DNA from: Bacteroidales bacterium
Lineage (GTDB): Bacteria; Bacteroidota; Bacteroidia; Bacteroidales; JAAYJT01
Direction of reading: 5' to 3'
Assembly: GCA_014860575.1 (NCBI GenBank)
Contig: JACZJK010000055.1
Span: forward strand, 1-35,471
DNA length: 35,471 nt
Of this stretch, positions 17,910 to 27,777 are shown piece by piece. The translations under genes were made by a program, and so were the position numbers. The notes below the pieces were generated by a model. The model saw only the letters and a program-made list of their open reading frames with translations. It was not told the DNA's origin and did not search any database. How positions within the stretch are numbered: the first letter of the stretch is position 1; each line of letters starts with the position of its first letter.

Positions 17910-19105
17910 TATTTGGTTGACGCTGATATGATGCTTTCGTATTTTTCAAACAACGCTTTTCCAACACTTTCATTGCTGAACCGCTCAATGGCAATGTTAC
18001 GCATGGCGGATGAATCAAAGCTTCCCTTTTTGCTGATGGCTAAAACAATGCTGTTCACGATGACATCGGGACTGCTTCCCGGGATGATCAAACCCAAATC
18101 CGGTTTAAAAATTTCGGGGAAAATGCCTACGGGCGTCGAAAGCACAGGAATGCCGCACGCAAGGCTTTCAGCCACTACCGTACTGAAGGTCTCATAAAAA
18201 CTTGTCTGGATAAGAAAATCGCTTTGCTGCAGCAACTTCACAAGCATTTTGGGCTGTAATGTTCCATGGAAAATGGCTTCATGCTGACTCAATCCAAGAT
18301 TTGTTGCCAGGGCTTCCATTTCAATGCGGTCAATTCCATCGCCTACAAGATCAAGTGTTACGGGGATATTTTGTGCTTTGAGCAGTTGCATTGCTTTTAG
18401 CAAACCGGAAATATTTTTTGATTTATCCTCGAAGCAACTGATATGAATCAACCTCGTCACAGTGTTTTGAGGCTTGGTTTCAGAAGGTTTGAAAAGATCC
18501 GTATCAACTGCATTGGCAAGCGTGAAATGATGCCGGTGGTTCAGACCATGCACTTCCATAGCCTGATAAAGTGAGGCTGAAACTGGGAGCAGCATCTCCG
18601 AACGTTTTAAGATAAATCGGGTGATTTTCTTACGGAAAAAGCCATGAAACGCATTGTGTTCAGGAAAGTACCGCGACCAGTGTTCGGAAATCAGATAAGG
18701 AATGCCATGAAACCATTTTAGCAAAAGTGCGAAAATTGCAGGCCGGGTAAGAATATGAACATGCACCAGATCGGGCTTATTTCTCTTAAGCCTGATCGTT
18801 TTGTAGCCACGCCAGCAAGCAGTAAAATATCTGAAACCGTTGATCAGGTTATTGAGAAGCCCAATCCCGCCTGTAGCTTTCCTGATATAAATGGTACAAT
18901 TGTAATAAGAATCATCAATTGTGTTCACCATATAGAAAACTGCAGCTTGTTTTTCAACGAAATGCAGGAATAGCACGCTGTTTTCGCATTTCCCGGCAAG
19001 GCAGAGCAAATGATTTTTCACAAATAAACCCCACATTGAATCATCGCGGTGCGGAAACCAACGCGGGATATGCAGGACGTGAATTTTTTGCCGCTCAGTT
19101 TGCAT
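17909..19105 (-). CDS. Glycosyltransferase family 4
   Basis: A GT-B fold retaining glycosyltransferase acting in the cytoplasm or at the inner face of the membrane on a surface glycan. Seen: N-terminal Rossmann strand VLHIPRWFPHRDD (10-22), LVHVHILTRPA, an ISEHW motif, and the C-terminal donor-binding E-x7-E motif within ETFSTVVAESLACGIPV, all typical of GT4. The length of 398 residues is normal. It is 56 bp downstream of the M16 peptidase gene and overlaps the next gene by 1 bp. Donor and acceptor sugars cannot be predicted. Confidence 0.9.
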   Translation of the reverse strand: MQTERQKIHVLHIPRWFPHRDDSMWGLFVKNHLLCLAGKCENSVLFLHFVEKQAAVFYMVNTIDDSYYNCTIYIRKATGGIGLLNNLINGFRYFTACWRGYKTIRLKRNKPDLVHVHILTRPAIFALLLKWFHGIPYLISEHWSRYFPEHNAFHGFFRKKITRFILKRSEMLLPVSASLYQAMEVHGLNHRHHFTLANAVDTDLFKPSETKPQNTVTRLIHISCFEDKSKNISGLLKAMQLLKAQNIPVTLDLVGDGIDRIEMEALATNLGLSQHEAIFHGTLQPKMLVKLLQQSDFLIQTSFYETFSTVVAESLACGIPVLSTPVGIFPEIFKPDLGLIIPGSSPDVIVNSIVLAISKKGSFDSSAMRNIAIERFSNESVGKALFEKYESIISASTK

Positions 19106-19161
19106 GCTGGGTTTTAATCAGAAATAATGATCAGGCTTTTATTGAAAAAGACAATTCCGGC

Positions 19162-22083
19162 CTAATATCCAAAAATTTGCTCAAGTGTCAGGAACTCTAC
19201 TTCGCCATATTGTTCCAGAGTGTTCATATCCAGATCATCGCGTTTGCCAAGTACAAGAATATGATAGTTTTTCTCTTTCAGATACTTTTCCTGGAACGAT
19301 TTAAGGTCGTTAAATTCCATTGTTGGAACACTGGCAAACACATCTTTCCGGATATCGTAGTCAAGCCCCATTCTTTTGGCGCGCTCGTAATTGAACAATA
19401 TGCTGGACTTGGTAATACGCTCTGTCCTGATCTGCTCTTCAATGGCTTCCTGGGCTGTTTTGAAACTTCTTTCCGATTCGGGCATGTTATTGATCAGATC
19501 CGCCATTCCGCCCATGGCTTCGGGCAATTTATCGTTTTGCGTTCCGATGAATGAAGTAATATAATGCGAACGATCGGGTCGCGATGGAATTGAATAGCGG
19601 GCATAAGCGCTGTAAGCAAGCCCCTTGGCTTCGCGAAGTTCCTGAAATACAATTGACGACATACCGGCTCCGAAATATTCATTGAAAAGTGAAATAGATG
19701 GAAGCATGGATGAATTGTATCTGTCGGATTTTGAAAGCATGACAATTTCTACCTGCTTCATATCATAATCAACAACAAATACCTTGTTTGACTGGATGTC
19801 ATTTTCGGCAAATTTCTTTTCTTCGGGCAACGGCTTAAACTCCTGTGGCAAGTTGTGATGCTTCTGCAACATTGCGGTCAGATCCTCCTGGCTATGGGTA
19901 CCATAATAAAGTATGCGGTGTTCGTACGAAGAAAGGCCTGTGATAATATCTATCAGTTCCTGCGCTTCAAGCTTCTCCAGTTCATCTGCGCTAAGCATAT
20001 TGGTGTAAGGCGATTCTTCACCATAGACAACATAATTATACATCGCTCCCCATAATATGGCTGATTTGGATAATTTGTTATCATTACGGCGCTTCAACAC
20101 GTCTTGCACGAGGTTGCTCAAGGCTTCTTCGTTGGCCTGGGCATTGGCAAGCAAATGCTCAAACAGATTGAGTCCTTGCTGAAAATTTTCAGTAAGTCCG
20201 GTCAGGGTTACATACACCTGGTCTTCGCTGCTGAAAACATTAAATGAGCAGCCGGTTTTATAAAATTCCTGTTGAATTTCGGAAGGGCTATATTCTGTTG
20301 TGCCTAAGTATTTCAAATAATTCAGCGCGAGGCTAAGTTTTGTATCATGGTTGGTTCCCAGATCAAAGATGTAATAAAGGTTGAAAATATCATTTTCGGT
20401 ATTTTGACTGTAGTAAACCGGAACCCGGTTTGAATAGGAAAATTGTTGGATATCTTTTTGGTAATCAAGAAATACGGGTTCTATCTTAGGAGTTTCGGTA
20501 GCCAGGATTTCTTTCACAAAACCGGATTGTGCAACCCTGTTCACTTCAATAGGTGTGATGGGTGGTTTGTCCATTTTGATGATCGAATCATCAACACCGG
20601 TGCGTTTATAAACAACCACATAATTATCAGCATAGTTTTGTTTGGCAAAGTTTACAATGTCTTCCTTGGTGATTTTTGAAAGCCTGTCGAGCCTGTTGGC
20701 GACATATGAATAAGGCACCTCCATCAGGAAAGAACTGTACATGGTACTGACCCTGGCCCAGTTGCTTTCAAACGAGCGTAGCTCGCGCATCTTGAAATCA
20801 TTGATAATTGCGCTCACCATCCAATCGGGGAAATCACCTTTTTTCACAAGTTCAATCTGTTCAAGTATCAGTTCGGCAACTTCTTCAAGCGTTTGCCCCT
20901 GTTTAGGAGTTCCTGAAAAAATATGTGTTGAATAATCTTGTTTAATATACGCTGAACTGCTGGCTGAAAGCACTTTCTGCGCCTGAACGAGGTTCAGGTC
21001 AAGCAGCCCCGCTGTGCGGTTGGTAAGGATCATGCTCATAATGCTGAGCATGTCTGCATCGCGGTCGGCATATCCTTGTAGTCTGAACCCAATGCGAAGG
21101 CTTTCAGCATCAGGGCCCACAACTTCCCTGACAACGGGTTTTGTGATGGGGGCTTCAATGGCCGGTTCAAAAGGCGTTAAAGGCCTGGGCTCTAACACAC
21201 TGAATTTCTCATCAATCTGTCGGATAACTACATCCGGATCGAACTCGCCTGACATGGCTATGGCCATATTATTAGGCACATAACGGCTGTTATAGTATTC
21301 CTTCAGGCTAAGCAGCGAAGGGTTTTTTAAATGTTCCTGCGAACCCAGGGTGGTTTGGGTTCCATAGGTATGGTTCGGATAAAGACCTGCCATCAGCGCT
21401 TCCATCACTTTCCGGCCATCATTATCCAGGCTCATGTTTTTCTCTTCATAAACGGTTTCCAGTTCTGTATGGAAAAGTCTGAACACCGGTTTGCTGAAAC
21501 GCTCGGCTTCAATGCTCAGCCACTTCTCGAGTTGGTTCGAAGGAATATCGTTGATATACACCGTTTGCTCAACACCCGTAAAGGCATTTGTTCCTTTGGC
21601 GCCAATGGCCGACATCATCATATCATACTCATTGGCAATGGCCAAACGGGAGGCGAGAGTTGATATGCTGTCAATATTTTCGTAAACGGCAAGCCTTTCA
21701 GCTGGATCATCCAACGCCCTGAACACTTCAAAAAGGCTGTCAACCTGGTTCAGGAAATACTGCTCTTCCACATAGTTCATGGTTCCATAATTTTCTGAAC
21801 CTTTGAACATCATGTGTTCAAGATAATGGCTAAGGCCGGTATTGTCAGTAGGGTCGTGCTTACTTCCAGTGCGAACGGCAATGGCGGTTTGAATCCTTGG
21901 GGCATCTTTATATACGCTTAAAAAAACGGTCAGGCCATTTTCAAGCGTGTAAATTCTCGCCTGCAGCGGATCGCCCGGTATACTTTTGTATTCATACACT
22001 TTTTGTGCATAGCCTGAATAAGTTGCCAGGAAAAAAGTAAATAACATACTGGCAATGATCAACAAAGGGGTAATTTTTTTCAT
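19162..22083 (-). CDS. M16-family zinc metallopeptidase, two-lobed, secreted
   Basis: A pitrilysin-type zinc peptidase that cleaves peptides inside a two-lobed clam-shaped chamber. The signal peptide (about 1-26) predicts export. The inverted zinc motif HYLEH lies at 86-90 (His86, Glu89, His90), and the third ligand is expected in VYEEKNM (Glu213 or Glu214), somewhat further than usual because of an insertion near 105-165. The C-terminal half (about 520-973) repeats the fold without the zinc motif and includes an AKGLAYSAYARY segment typical of the R/Y pair region. 973 residues is the usual full length. It lies between the O-antigen ligase gene (130 bp upstream) and the GT4 gene (56 bp downstream), and may be co-transcribed with the glycan genes although no functional link is obvious. 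Confidence 0.92.
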   Translation of the reverse strand: MKKITPLLIIASMLFTFFLATYSGYAQKVYEYKSIPGDPLQARIYTLENGLTVFLSVYKDAPRIQTAIAVRTGSKHDPTDNTGLSHYLEHMMFKGSENYGTMNYVEEQYFLNQVDSLFEVFRALDDPAERLAVYENIDSISTLASRLAIANEYDMMMSAIGAKGTNAFTGVEQTVYINDIPSNQLEKWLSIEAERFSKPVFRLFHTELETVYEEKNMSLDNDGRKVMEALMAGLYPNHTYGTQTTLGSQEHLKNPSLLSLKEYYNSRYVPNNMAIAMSGEFDPDVVIRQIDEKFSVLEPRPLTPFEPAIEAPITKPVVREVVGPDAESLRIGFRLQGYADRDADMLSIMSMILTNRTAGLLDLNLVQAQKVLSASSSAYIKQDYSTHIFSGTPKQGQTLEEVAELILEQIELVKKGDFPDWMVSAIINDFKMRELRSFESNWARVSTMYSSFLMEVPYSYVANRLDRLSKITKEDIVNFAKQNYADNYVVVYKRTGVDDSIIKMDKPPITPIEVNRVAQSGFVKEILATETPKIEPVFLDYQKDIQQFSYSNRVPVYYSQNTENDIFNLYYIFDLGTNHDTKLSLALNYLKYLGTTEYSPSEIQQEFYKTGCSFNVFSSEDQVYVTLTGLTENFQQGLNLFEHLLANAQANEEALSNLVQDVLKRRNDNKLSKSAILWGAMYNYVVYGEESPYTNMLSADELEKLEAQELIDIITGLSSYEHRILYYGTHSQEDLTAMLQKHHNLPQEFKPLPEEKKFAENDIQSNKVFVVDYDMKQVEIVMLSKSDRYNSSMLPSISLFNEYFGAGMSSIVFQELREAKGLAYSAYARYSIPSRPDRSHYITSFIGTQNDKLPEAMGGMADLINNMPESERSFKTAQEAIEEQIRTERITKSSILFNYERAKRMGLDYDIRKDVFASVPTMEFNDLKSFQEKYLKEKNYHILVLGKRDDLDMNTLEQYGEVEFLTLEQIFGY

Positions 22084-22213
22084 AAGGTTTGATTTATATT
22101 CATTTGGTAAAATTAGTTAAGATTCATGAATAAAGAAGTTTTCCGGAATTATACGCAGTCCTGTAGGCCTTGAAGATAGCAGGAGCGGGCGATAAAGGAA
22201 AGCAACGTACCGG

Positions 22214-24124
22214 CTATGGCTTGCCGGTTTCAGGGTTCAAAAGATTTTCAAGCACCCCCAGGTTTCTTACTACTGCTTCGTCTTTTTCCCAATCTTTGAT
22301 TCTTTTCAGGGCATCTGCCGATTTTTGATAGTCGCCCATTTTATAGTAAGTCGCTGAAAGATTGATATATGCCTCTTTGTGTTCGGGAATAATCTCAAGT
22401 ACCTTTTCCAGGCACTCAATGGCTTCCTCATACCTGCCCACCTGGTAATAGGATTGTCCCATCCAGTGAAGTATCCACATATTATTAGGGAATTGCCTGA
22501 AAGCTTTTTCATACGCCACCACAGCTTCAGGGTGGCGGTTGAGTTTGGCAAGCGCCATTCCTTCATAATACTCAGGTGGATTCGACAAGGGATCGAGGCT
22601 TTTGAAAGGGTTCGTAGCCATTTGCGCATTATGCAGGTAAGCCCGCCAGTTCTCAGCCTTCATTGCACTCAGGGCTTTGTTCAGGTAGTTTTCCTGCACG
22701 GTGGTGTTGTATCCATACATTGCCCCAAAAACCGAAAAAATGATTACAGGTGTTAAAATGGCCCTGCGGCTTGGATTAAAAGGCAGGGCAGGTGAAAAGG
22801 CCTGTAGCATAGCGAGTGATCCGCCAATAAAAATGCCCATATAAACCTGGTGGTTGATGCGTTCGTAAGGGAAACTGAAAAATGAAACAGCGAGGTAAGC
22901 AACAATCCCGGCAAAAAAGAGCAATGCAAGTATCTTATCTTCAGTTTTCGGGCTGCGCCTGATGATGCGCAGGAGATAGTAAAATGCGAAGCCAAAATAA
23001 GCAAGGTATAGCAAGAACCCGATTAATCCTTTTTCGGCAAAGACCCAGAGAAAGTCGTTATGAGGCCTTGCCCAGTTTAATTGCGGAACCTGATCGAACT
23101 TACCGTCAAAATAATAGGCAGCGTTAAGCCGCCAGTTACCGGCGCCGGTTCCTGTAAGTGGCCGGTCTTTAATCAGCTCTATGGTTGATTTCCAGATATT
23201 GAGCCGGTGAACATTATCCTTTGAACCTGTATCCGTAATTGACCTGACGCGACCAAGCAAGGACCTAGGGTCTTCGGGTTTCTCTATACTGAAAATAATC
23301 GCAATTCCAATCAGCCCGGCAAGCATTCCTCCAATCAGGATATTGCGGTAGAGCAGGGGAAGGCTGAGGCTGCGCGCATAAAACACATAAATTACCGTAA
23401 CTGCAGCGAATGATACAGCCAATCCAACCCAAACAGCGCGGGTCTGAACCAGGACAATCATAACCAGCAACAACAAAGCCGTTACGATGGCTGCGGCTCT
23501 CCAGGCTCCCCTGTAAATGTAAATTGCATAAGCAACGAATGGAAGCATGAGCATCAGCGCTGTTGAGTATTCATTTTTATGAAACATCAAGCCTGAAACA
23601 AGGTAAATCACAGGCCTGCCATCAGGCAGCAATGTTACTGTGCCGGTGATCACGTGCTTGTAATACTGCACTGCTCCAATTATCAGAGCGATGCCGGCGG
23701 CAACAATTACAAATTTTGGAAGTTTTTTCTGCCAGCCATCAGAGTGTGAAAACACAAGGGCTGAGATACCCACAACCGACACAAAGAGAAAGGTTCGTAC
23801 AATATCATAAAAACTCTCCCTGTAATTAACTGCGAATGCAATGGAGATAATTACAACTGCCAGGTAGCCAAGCAATACCGGGAATATGTTTCGCCGGAAT
23901 ATTGAGAAACTGAAGTGGCTGACTTTCTTTCTGCCAAAAAACCAAAATGCCATCAAAAGCACAAACACGCTGAGCGCCATGGTTCGCGGCATTAAGGCCT
24001 GGTCAAGGGCACGGGGGATGTGAAAAACAGGGATGAAAATGATTGTGAATACGGTAAAAATGTTAAAAAGCAGCGTAGGATTACGTGCTGGCTCCTTTCG
24101 GGGATTTTTTTTAGCAGGCTTCAT
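22214..24124 (-). CDS. O-antigen ligase/Wzy-like polymerase with C-terminal TPR repeats
   Basis: An inner-membrane protein expected to ligate or polymerise undecaprenyl-linked glycans. About 11-12 hydrophobic segments fill residues 18-470. The O-antigen ligase signature region is visible as GTGAGNWRLNAAYYF followed by RPHNDFLWVFAEKGLIG, which includes the conserved Arg and His of the periplasmic loop. The last roughly 140 residues contain TPR motifs (YYEGMALAKLNRHPEAVVAYEKA, with WILHWMGQSYYQVGRYEEAI as a second copy and a third from about 590), which probably bind a partner or glycan substrate. Ligase-TPR fusions are common in Bacteroidota polysaccharide loci. It is transcribed divergently from the methyltransferase; a TATTTTTG word at 24178-24171 may be its promoter. 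Confidence 0.85.
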   Translation of the reverse strand: MKPAKKNPRKEPARNPTLLFNIFTVFTIIFIPVFHIPRALDQALMPRTMALSVFVLLMAFWFFGRKKVSHFSFSIFRRNIFPVLLGYLAVVIISIAFAVNYRESFYDIVRTFLFVSVVGISALVFSHSDGWQKKLPKFVIVAAGIALIIGAVQYYKHVITGTVTLLPDGRPVIYLVSGLMFHKNEYSTALMLMLPFVAYAIYIYRGAWRAAAIVTALLLLVMIVLVQTRAVWVGLAVSFAAVTVIYVFYARSLSLPLLYRNILIGGMLAGLIGIAIIFSIEKPEDPRSLLGRVRSITDTGSKDNVHRLNIWKSTIELIKDRPLTGTGAGNWRLNAAYYFDGKFDQVPQLNWARPHNDFLWVFAEKGLIGFLLYLAYFGFAFYYLLRIIRRSPKTEDKILALLFFAGIVAYLAVSFFSFPYERINHQVYMGIFIGGSLAMLQAFSPALPFNPSRRAILTPVIIFSVFGAMYGYNTTVQENYLNKALSAMKAENWRAYLHNAQMATNPFKSLDPLSNPPEYYEGMALAKLNRHPEAVVAYEKAFRQFPNNMWILHWMGQSYYQVGRYEEAIECLEKVLEIIPEHKEAYINLSATYYKMGDYQKSADALKRIKDWEKDEAVVRNLGVLENLLNPETGKP

Positions 24125-24126
24125 CT

Positions 24127-24156
24127 TTTGGTTATTGCAAACTATAAATAGCTTTG
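24127..24156 (+). promoter_or_regulatory. Candidate promoter for the methyltransferase
   Basis: TTTG (24127-24130) and TAGCTTTG (24149-24156) match both promoter elements with an 18 bp spacer, one or two bases shorter than usual. A second perfect TAnnTTTG word, TACTTTTG (24186-24193), lies nearer the start codon but lacks a -33 element. Confidence 0.5.
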
Positions 24157-24170
24157 TGGGTAAGAAAGTT

Positions 24171-24178
24171 CAAAAATA
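24171..24178 (-). promoter_or_regulatory. Candidate -7 element for the O-antigen ligase gene
   Basis: On the minus strand TATTTTTG (24178-24171) matches TAnnTTTG 47 bp before the ATG at 24124. There is no -33 TTTG at the expected place, so support is limited. It sits between the two candidate plus-strand elements. Confidence 0.35.
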
Positions 24179-24217
24179 AATAATTTACTTTTGCCGGCTG
24201 ATGCCAGAAAAACACAC

Positions 24218-24877
24218 ATGCGTATATTTCTTAAAAATTTAGCAAATAATGCAAAACAGGGCTCTCTGGCTGACCGCTTAAGGCAAAAACGGTTCAGGTT
24301 ATTCCTGAGCCTTATACATGAACTGCCTCGCCCGATAAAAATAATTGATGTAGGTGGCACAGGCCTTTTCTGGGAACGCATGGGTTTCACCGGGCAGCCC
24401 GGAGTAAGCATCACTCTTATAAATCTTAAACCATCGGCAGTTGATTATGAAGGTTTTACCTTTGTTACAGGCGATGCGCTCGATTTGAAGCAGTTTGGCG
24501 ATCAGGAATTTGATATTGCATTCTCAAATTCTGTGATTGAGCATGTGGGAAGTTTCGGGGATCAGCAGAAAATGGCAGCGGAGATGATGCGCGTGGCAAA
24601 GAAAATCTTTCTTCAAACCCCCAACTATTATTTTCCGCTCGAACCCCATTTCCTTTTTCCGTTTTTTCAGTTTTTTCCCCTGTGGTTGCAGGCAAGCCTT
24701 CTTCAATATTTCAATCTTGGATGGTATAACAAGGTCCCCGACCGTAAAAAAGCCATACAAATCTGCCTTTCCGTGCGGTTGTTGAAAAAAAGCGAGTTAA
24801 AGCGTTTGTTTCCGGGGGCAAGATTTTATGAGGAAAAATTTTTCGGATTAGTGAAATCTTTTATCGTATTGAAATGA
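24218..24877 (+). CDS. Class I SAM-dependent methyltransferase
   Basis: A small methyltransferase (219 residues from ATG 24218). The SAM-binding loop IIDVGGTG (42-49) follows a predicted helical start; a GDALDL segment and FDIAFSNSVIEHVG mark motifs II and the catalytic-face strand of the Methyltransf_11 type. The C-terminal half is rich in Phe and Pro (FPLEPHFLFPFFQFFPLW) and could contact a membrane or lipid-linked substrate. A TTG 27 bp upstream would extend the frame but overlaps the second promoter-like word, so the ATG is preferred. It is divergent from the O-antigen ligase gene and probably methylates a surface-glycan component; that role is inference from context. Confidence 0.82.
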   Translation: MRIFLKNLANNAKQGSLADRLRQKRFRLFLSLIHELPRPIKIIDVGGTGLFWERMGFTGQPGVSITLINLKPSAVDYEGFTFVTGDALDLKQFGDQEFDIAFSNSVIEHVGSFGDQQKMAAEMMRVAKKIFLQTPNYYFPLEPHFLFPFFQFFPLWLQASLLQYFNLGWYNKVPDRKKAIQICLSVRLLKKSELKRLFPGARFYEEKFFGLVKSFIVLK

Positions 24878-24963
24878 TGCCAATTAAATATTTTTTATTT
24901 ATTATTTTTGAACTTAATCTGAAATCATAGGTTTTTAAGGCATTGCCGGGTAATAAGATTTAG

Positions 24964-25121
24964 TAATTTCGCTCTGTCACTCAACAAAAATTGGGACTGA
25001 CGGGGCGAAGCTGTGTAGACCACATTAAGTTTTCTTAACCACAACGCCGCACCGGTCCCCTCCAGGTGTTCTTACACACTACAGTTCACTTTTCGCCCCT
25101 TCACTCATAACCTATCATCCA
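24964..25121 (+). ncRNA. Candidate structured 5' leader RNA of the sulfate-activation operon
   Basis: A promoter-like TAATTTCG (24964-24971, seven of eight consensus positions) would start a leader of roughly 140 bases before the TTG at 25122. Inside, GGGAC (24993-24997) pairs with GTCCC (25055-25059), GGCG (25004-25007) with CGCC (25045-25048), TGTG with CACA (25012-25015/25021-25024), and TTAAG with CTTAA around a TTTT loop (25025-25038), giving a compact multi-branch fold. A competing 8 bp helix, GGGGCGAA (25002-25009) with TTCGCCCC (25092-25099), would break the second stem. Mutually exclusive folds just before an operon are a feature of riboswitches and attenuators. I cannot match it to a known class, and the pairing was found by eye. 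The rest of the gap back to 24878 is AT-rich without other features. Confidence 0.4.
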
Positions 25122-26915
25122 TTGATCACCTTTGAAGGCTACGTAGTTATTGCGGTTCTCGTTTTTATAACCCTGACGCTCTACAATAACTGGATAGGGG
25201 CGGGATTTACCTTCACCATCGGGATTGCTGTACTGGGTGTTTTTCGTATTCTTACGCCTGTCGAAATTCTTGGCGGCTTTGCCAATGAGCAGATTGCTGT
25301 TGTAGCTATGCTTTTTTTACTGGGTGATATAATCCGAAAGACCGGTGTGCTCGACGGCCTGTTTCGCCGGACTTTTGCAAAAATACATACCTATCGAAGG
25401 TTTAAAGTCAGGATGCTGTTCATGGTGGCAGGTTTTTCAGCATTCCTGAACAACACACCCCTGGTTGCCATCATGATCCCTTATGTAAATGCCTGGTGCA
25501 AAAAAAACAATGTTGCCCCTTCAAAACTTCTGATCCCGCTTTCATATGCGGCCATACTGGGAGGCACCGCTACACTGATCGGAACTTCAAGCAATCTGCT
25601 CGTAGCCGGTATGGTGGCCGATCAAAAGCTTGGTGTGAATATTGAGCCGCTGCAAATCTTTGATTTCAGTTTCGTTGGTGTTCCGATGTTGATCCTCGGC
25701 GTTCTTTATCTGATCTTTTTCAGCGGACGTTTACTTCCGGAAAATGCAGATGTCATTCAGAACCTTGAACAACAGAGCCGTGAGTACATCGCCGAAGTAC
25801 GGATTGCCAATGGCGGGGAATTTCATGGAAAAACTATTGAAGAGGCCGGGTTGAGAAACCTTAAAGGTCTCTTTTTAGTTGAAATTCTTCGCAACGATCA
25901 ATCCATCAAGCCCGTGAGTTCCTATACACGGCTCAAAGAACACGACGTCCTTTTGTTTGCCGGCGAAACCCAGTCAATCACCGAAATGGTAGAATCCCGC
26001 AGCGGATTGCAATTGGCACAGATTGGTATGTACGCCCGCAAAACCCAGACTGCCATTGTTGAAGTGGTAATTTCCTACAATTCTACGTTGGTTTCAAAAA
26101 CGGCCAAAGAAATCAATTTCAGAAGCAGGTTTGATGCGGCCATCATAGCCATTCACCGCAATGGTGAACGTGTTTCAGGTAAGCTGGGAGAGGTGAAAAT
26201 GGTTGCCGGCGACGTTCTCTTGCTGTTGACAGGCGAAGATTTCAACCTGATGAGCAAGGACACGCCGGAATTTTATATCATCAGCCGCCTCCAGGAATTC
26301 AACAAGCAACCGGTGTATAAACAGGTCTTGCTCATCGGGGGCATCGTTCTCTCGATTGTCGCTTCAGCGCTTGGCTTTGTGAAACTTTTCACGGCGCTCA
26401 TATTACTGTTGCTGCTGATTATGCTCACAAAAATGGTTTCGCCTAAGGATGTGGTTAAAAGCATTGATTTCAACCTGATTGTGATCCTGGCGCTTTCCCT
26501 TGCCTTAGGAACCGCCATGATCAAGTCCGGAGTGGCTTCAAGTTTTGCTGAAGCTTCATTCAAAATCTTTAAGCCGTTTGGCATTGTAGGCGTTCTTGTC
26601 GGTATCTTTATTATTACCAACATCCTCACTTCATTACTGGCCAATGCTGCAGCGGTTGCCATCGTTTTCCCGGTAGCCCTGAGTATGGCTTTCGATCTGG
26701 GTATCAATGCCAAACCTTTTGTGCTGATCGTCGCCTTTGCCGGTGCAGCAGCTTTTTTAACACCTATCGGCTATCAAACCAACCTGATGGTATATGGGCC
26801 GGGAGGCTATAATTTCAAAGACTTTATGAGGGTAGGGCTGCCTCTCTCGCTACTGTTCATGGTGGTGGCAGTGTTTGGCCTTATACTGCAATACAATTTA
26901 CGTTTGTACGATTAG
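25122..26915 (+). CDS. DASS/SLC13-type permease with two RCK_C (TrkA_C) domains, probable sulfate transporter
   Basis: An inner-membrane anion permease. Membrane segments occupy about residues 5-200 and 405-590; between them lie two cytoplasmic RCK_C-like domains (about 215-300 and 305-390), the first beginning with [16 protein letters not shown]. The transporter motifs [14 protein letters not shown] and [15 protein letters not shown] in the first half and [16 protein letters not shown] and [19 protein letters not shown] in the second match the divalent-anion symporter family; proteins of this kind with regulatory RCK_C domains often carry sulfate. The start is TTG: no earlier in-frame ATG exists and the next Met is beyond the first helix. 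The gene ends 1 bp before cysQ, so it is the first gene of the sulfate-activation operon, which supports sulfate as substrate. Confidence 0.85.
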   Translation: MITFEGYVVIAVLVFITLTLYNNWIGAGFTFTIGIAVLGVFRILTPVEILGGFANEQIAVVAMLFLLGDIIRKTGVLDGLFRRTFAKIHTYRRFKVRMLFMVAGFSAFLNNTPLVAIMIPYVNAWCKKNNVAPSKLLIPLSYAAILGGTATLIGTSSNLLVAGMVADQKLGVNIEPLQIFDFSFVGVPMLILGVLYLIFFSGRLLPENADVIQNLEQQSREYIAEVRIANGGEFHGKTIEEAGLRNLKGLFLVEILRNDQSIKPVSSYTRLKEHDVLLFAGETQSITEMVESRSGLQLAQIGMYARKTQTAIVEVVISYNSTLVSKTAKEINFRSRFDAAIIAIHRNGERVSGKLGEVKMVAGDVLLLLTGEDFNLMSKDTPEFYIISRLQEFNKQPVYKQVLLIGGIVLSIVASALGFVKLFTALILLLLLIMLTKMVSPKDVVKSIDFNLIVILALSLALGTAMIKSGVASSFAEASFKIFKPFGIVGVLVGIFIITNILTSLLANAAAVAIVFPVALSMAFDLGINAKPFVLIVAFAGAAAFLTPIGYQTNLMVYGPGGYNFKDFMRVGLPLSLLFMVVAVFGLILQYNLRLYD

Positions 26916-26916
26916 A

Positions 26917-27777
26917 ATGGATGTAAAAGAAAGACATAGAAACAACTTACTAACGCTGGCAATCCAGGCTGCTTTAGCCGCCGGAAAAGAGATTCTTAAA
27001 GTCTACGGCAGAAGCGATTTTGAGGTTGAACTAAAGTCCGACAATTCCCCTTTGACGCTTGCCGACAGGATTGCACACCAGACCATCACTGAAATCCTTG
27101 CTTCGGCTACGATTCCCCTGCTGAGCGAAGAAAGTGTCAGTATTCCTTTTCGCGAACGCAAAGCCTGGAAAACATTCTGGCTTGTTGATCCGCTAGACGG
27201 CACCAAGGAATTTATCAGGCGCAATGGCGAATTTACGGTGAATATAGCCTTGATCGAAAACCACTCGCCAACCAAAGGCGTAATATACGTTCCCGTTCTT
27301 GATGAATTGTATGCCGGCGATGTTCAGCATGGTGCCTGGAAAATCACTTCAGCTTCTGCAGTAGCCCCGGCTGATATGCTTATTTCAGGAGTTGCGACCC
27401 GATTGCCTGTGAACCATAACAGCTCACCGGGAATCGTAGCCAGCCGTTCGCATCTGAACCCGGAAACATCAGCTTTTGTCGAGGGCATGAAAAGAAAATA
27501 CCCTGATGCCCGCATCGTTTCAAGGGGCAGCTCCTTGAAGTTGTGCATGATCGCCGAAGGCAGTGCAGGCATTTACCCCCGGTTCGCACCCACAAGCGAA
27601 TGGGACACCGCCGCCGGGCATGCCATTGTTGTAGCCTCCGGAGGAAAGGTTTTGCTGGCGGCCAACAATGATCAATCACTTAGATATAATAAAGAAAATA
27701 TACTTAATCCCTGGTTCATTGCGCTGAGCCAAAACATACAACAAACCTGGTATGAACACAAAAACAACAATGCCTGA
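26917..27777 (+). CDS. cysQ: 3'(2'),5'-bisphosphate nucleotidase CysQ
   Basis: Converts PAP (the by-product of PAPS use) to AMP and phosphate, preventing inhibition by PAP. It belongs to the inositol monophosphatase-like, Mg-dependent, Li-sensitive family: SEES (70-73) and DPLDGTKEF (91-99) supply metal-binding acids, and SEWDTAAGH (227-235) is the C-terminal WD motif. 286 residues is the usual size. The reading frame extends upstream to a TTG inside the permease gene, but ATG 26917, immediately after the permease stop codon, is the natural start. It overlaps cysC at its 3' end by 26 bp (or 8 bp if cysC starts at 27770). Its presence implies that PAPS is actually consumed in this organism. 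Confidence 0.94.
   Translation: MDVKERHRNNLLTLAIQAALAAGKEILKVYGRSDFEVELKSDNSPLTLADRIAHQTITEILASATIPLLSEESVSIPFRERKAWKTFWLVDPLDGTKEFIRRNGEFTVNIALIENHSPTKGVIYVPVLDELYAGDVQHGAWKITSASAVAPADMLISGVATRLPVNHNSSPGIVASRSHLNPETSAFVEGMKRKYPDARIVSRGSSLKLCMIAEGSAGIYPRFAPTSEWDTAAGHAIVVASGGKVLLAANNDQSLRYNKENILNPWFIALSQNIQQTWYEHKNNNA

Noticed and set aside
18919-19554. 211-codon open frame opposite the GT4 and M16 genes
   Set aside because: It spans the junction of two well-supported genes on the other strand and has no recognisable domain.
24990-25060. SAM-I riboswitch (GGGACTG word before a sulfur operon)
   Set aside because: The GGGACTG word resembles part of the SAM-I core, but the GATGAAAC and GCAACC core segments and the kink-turn are absent.
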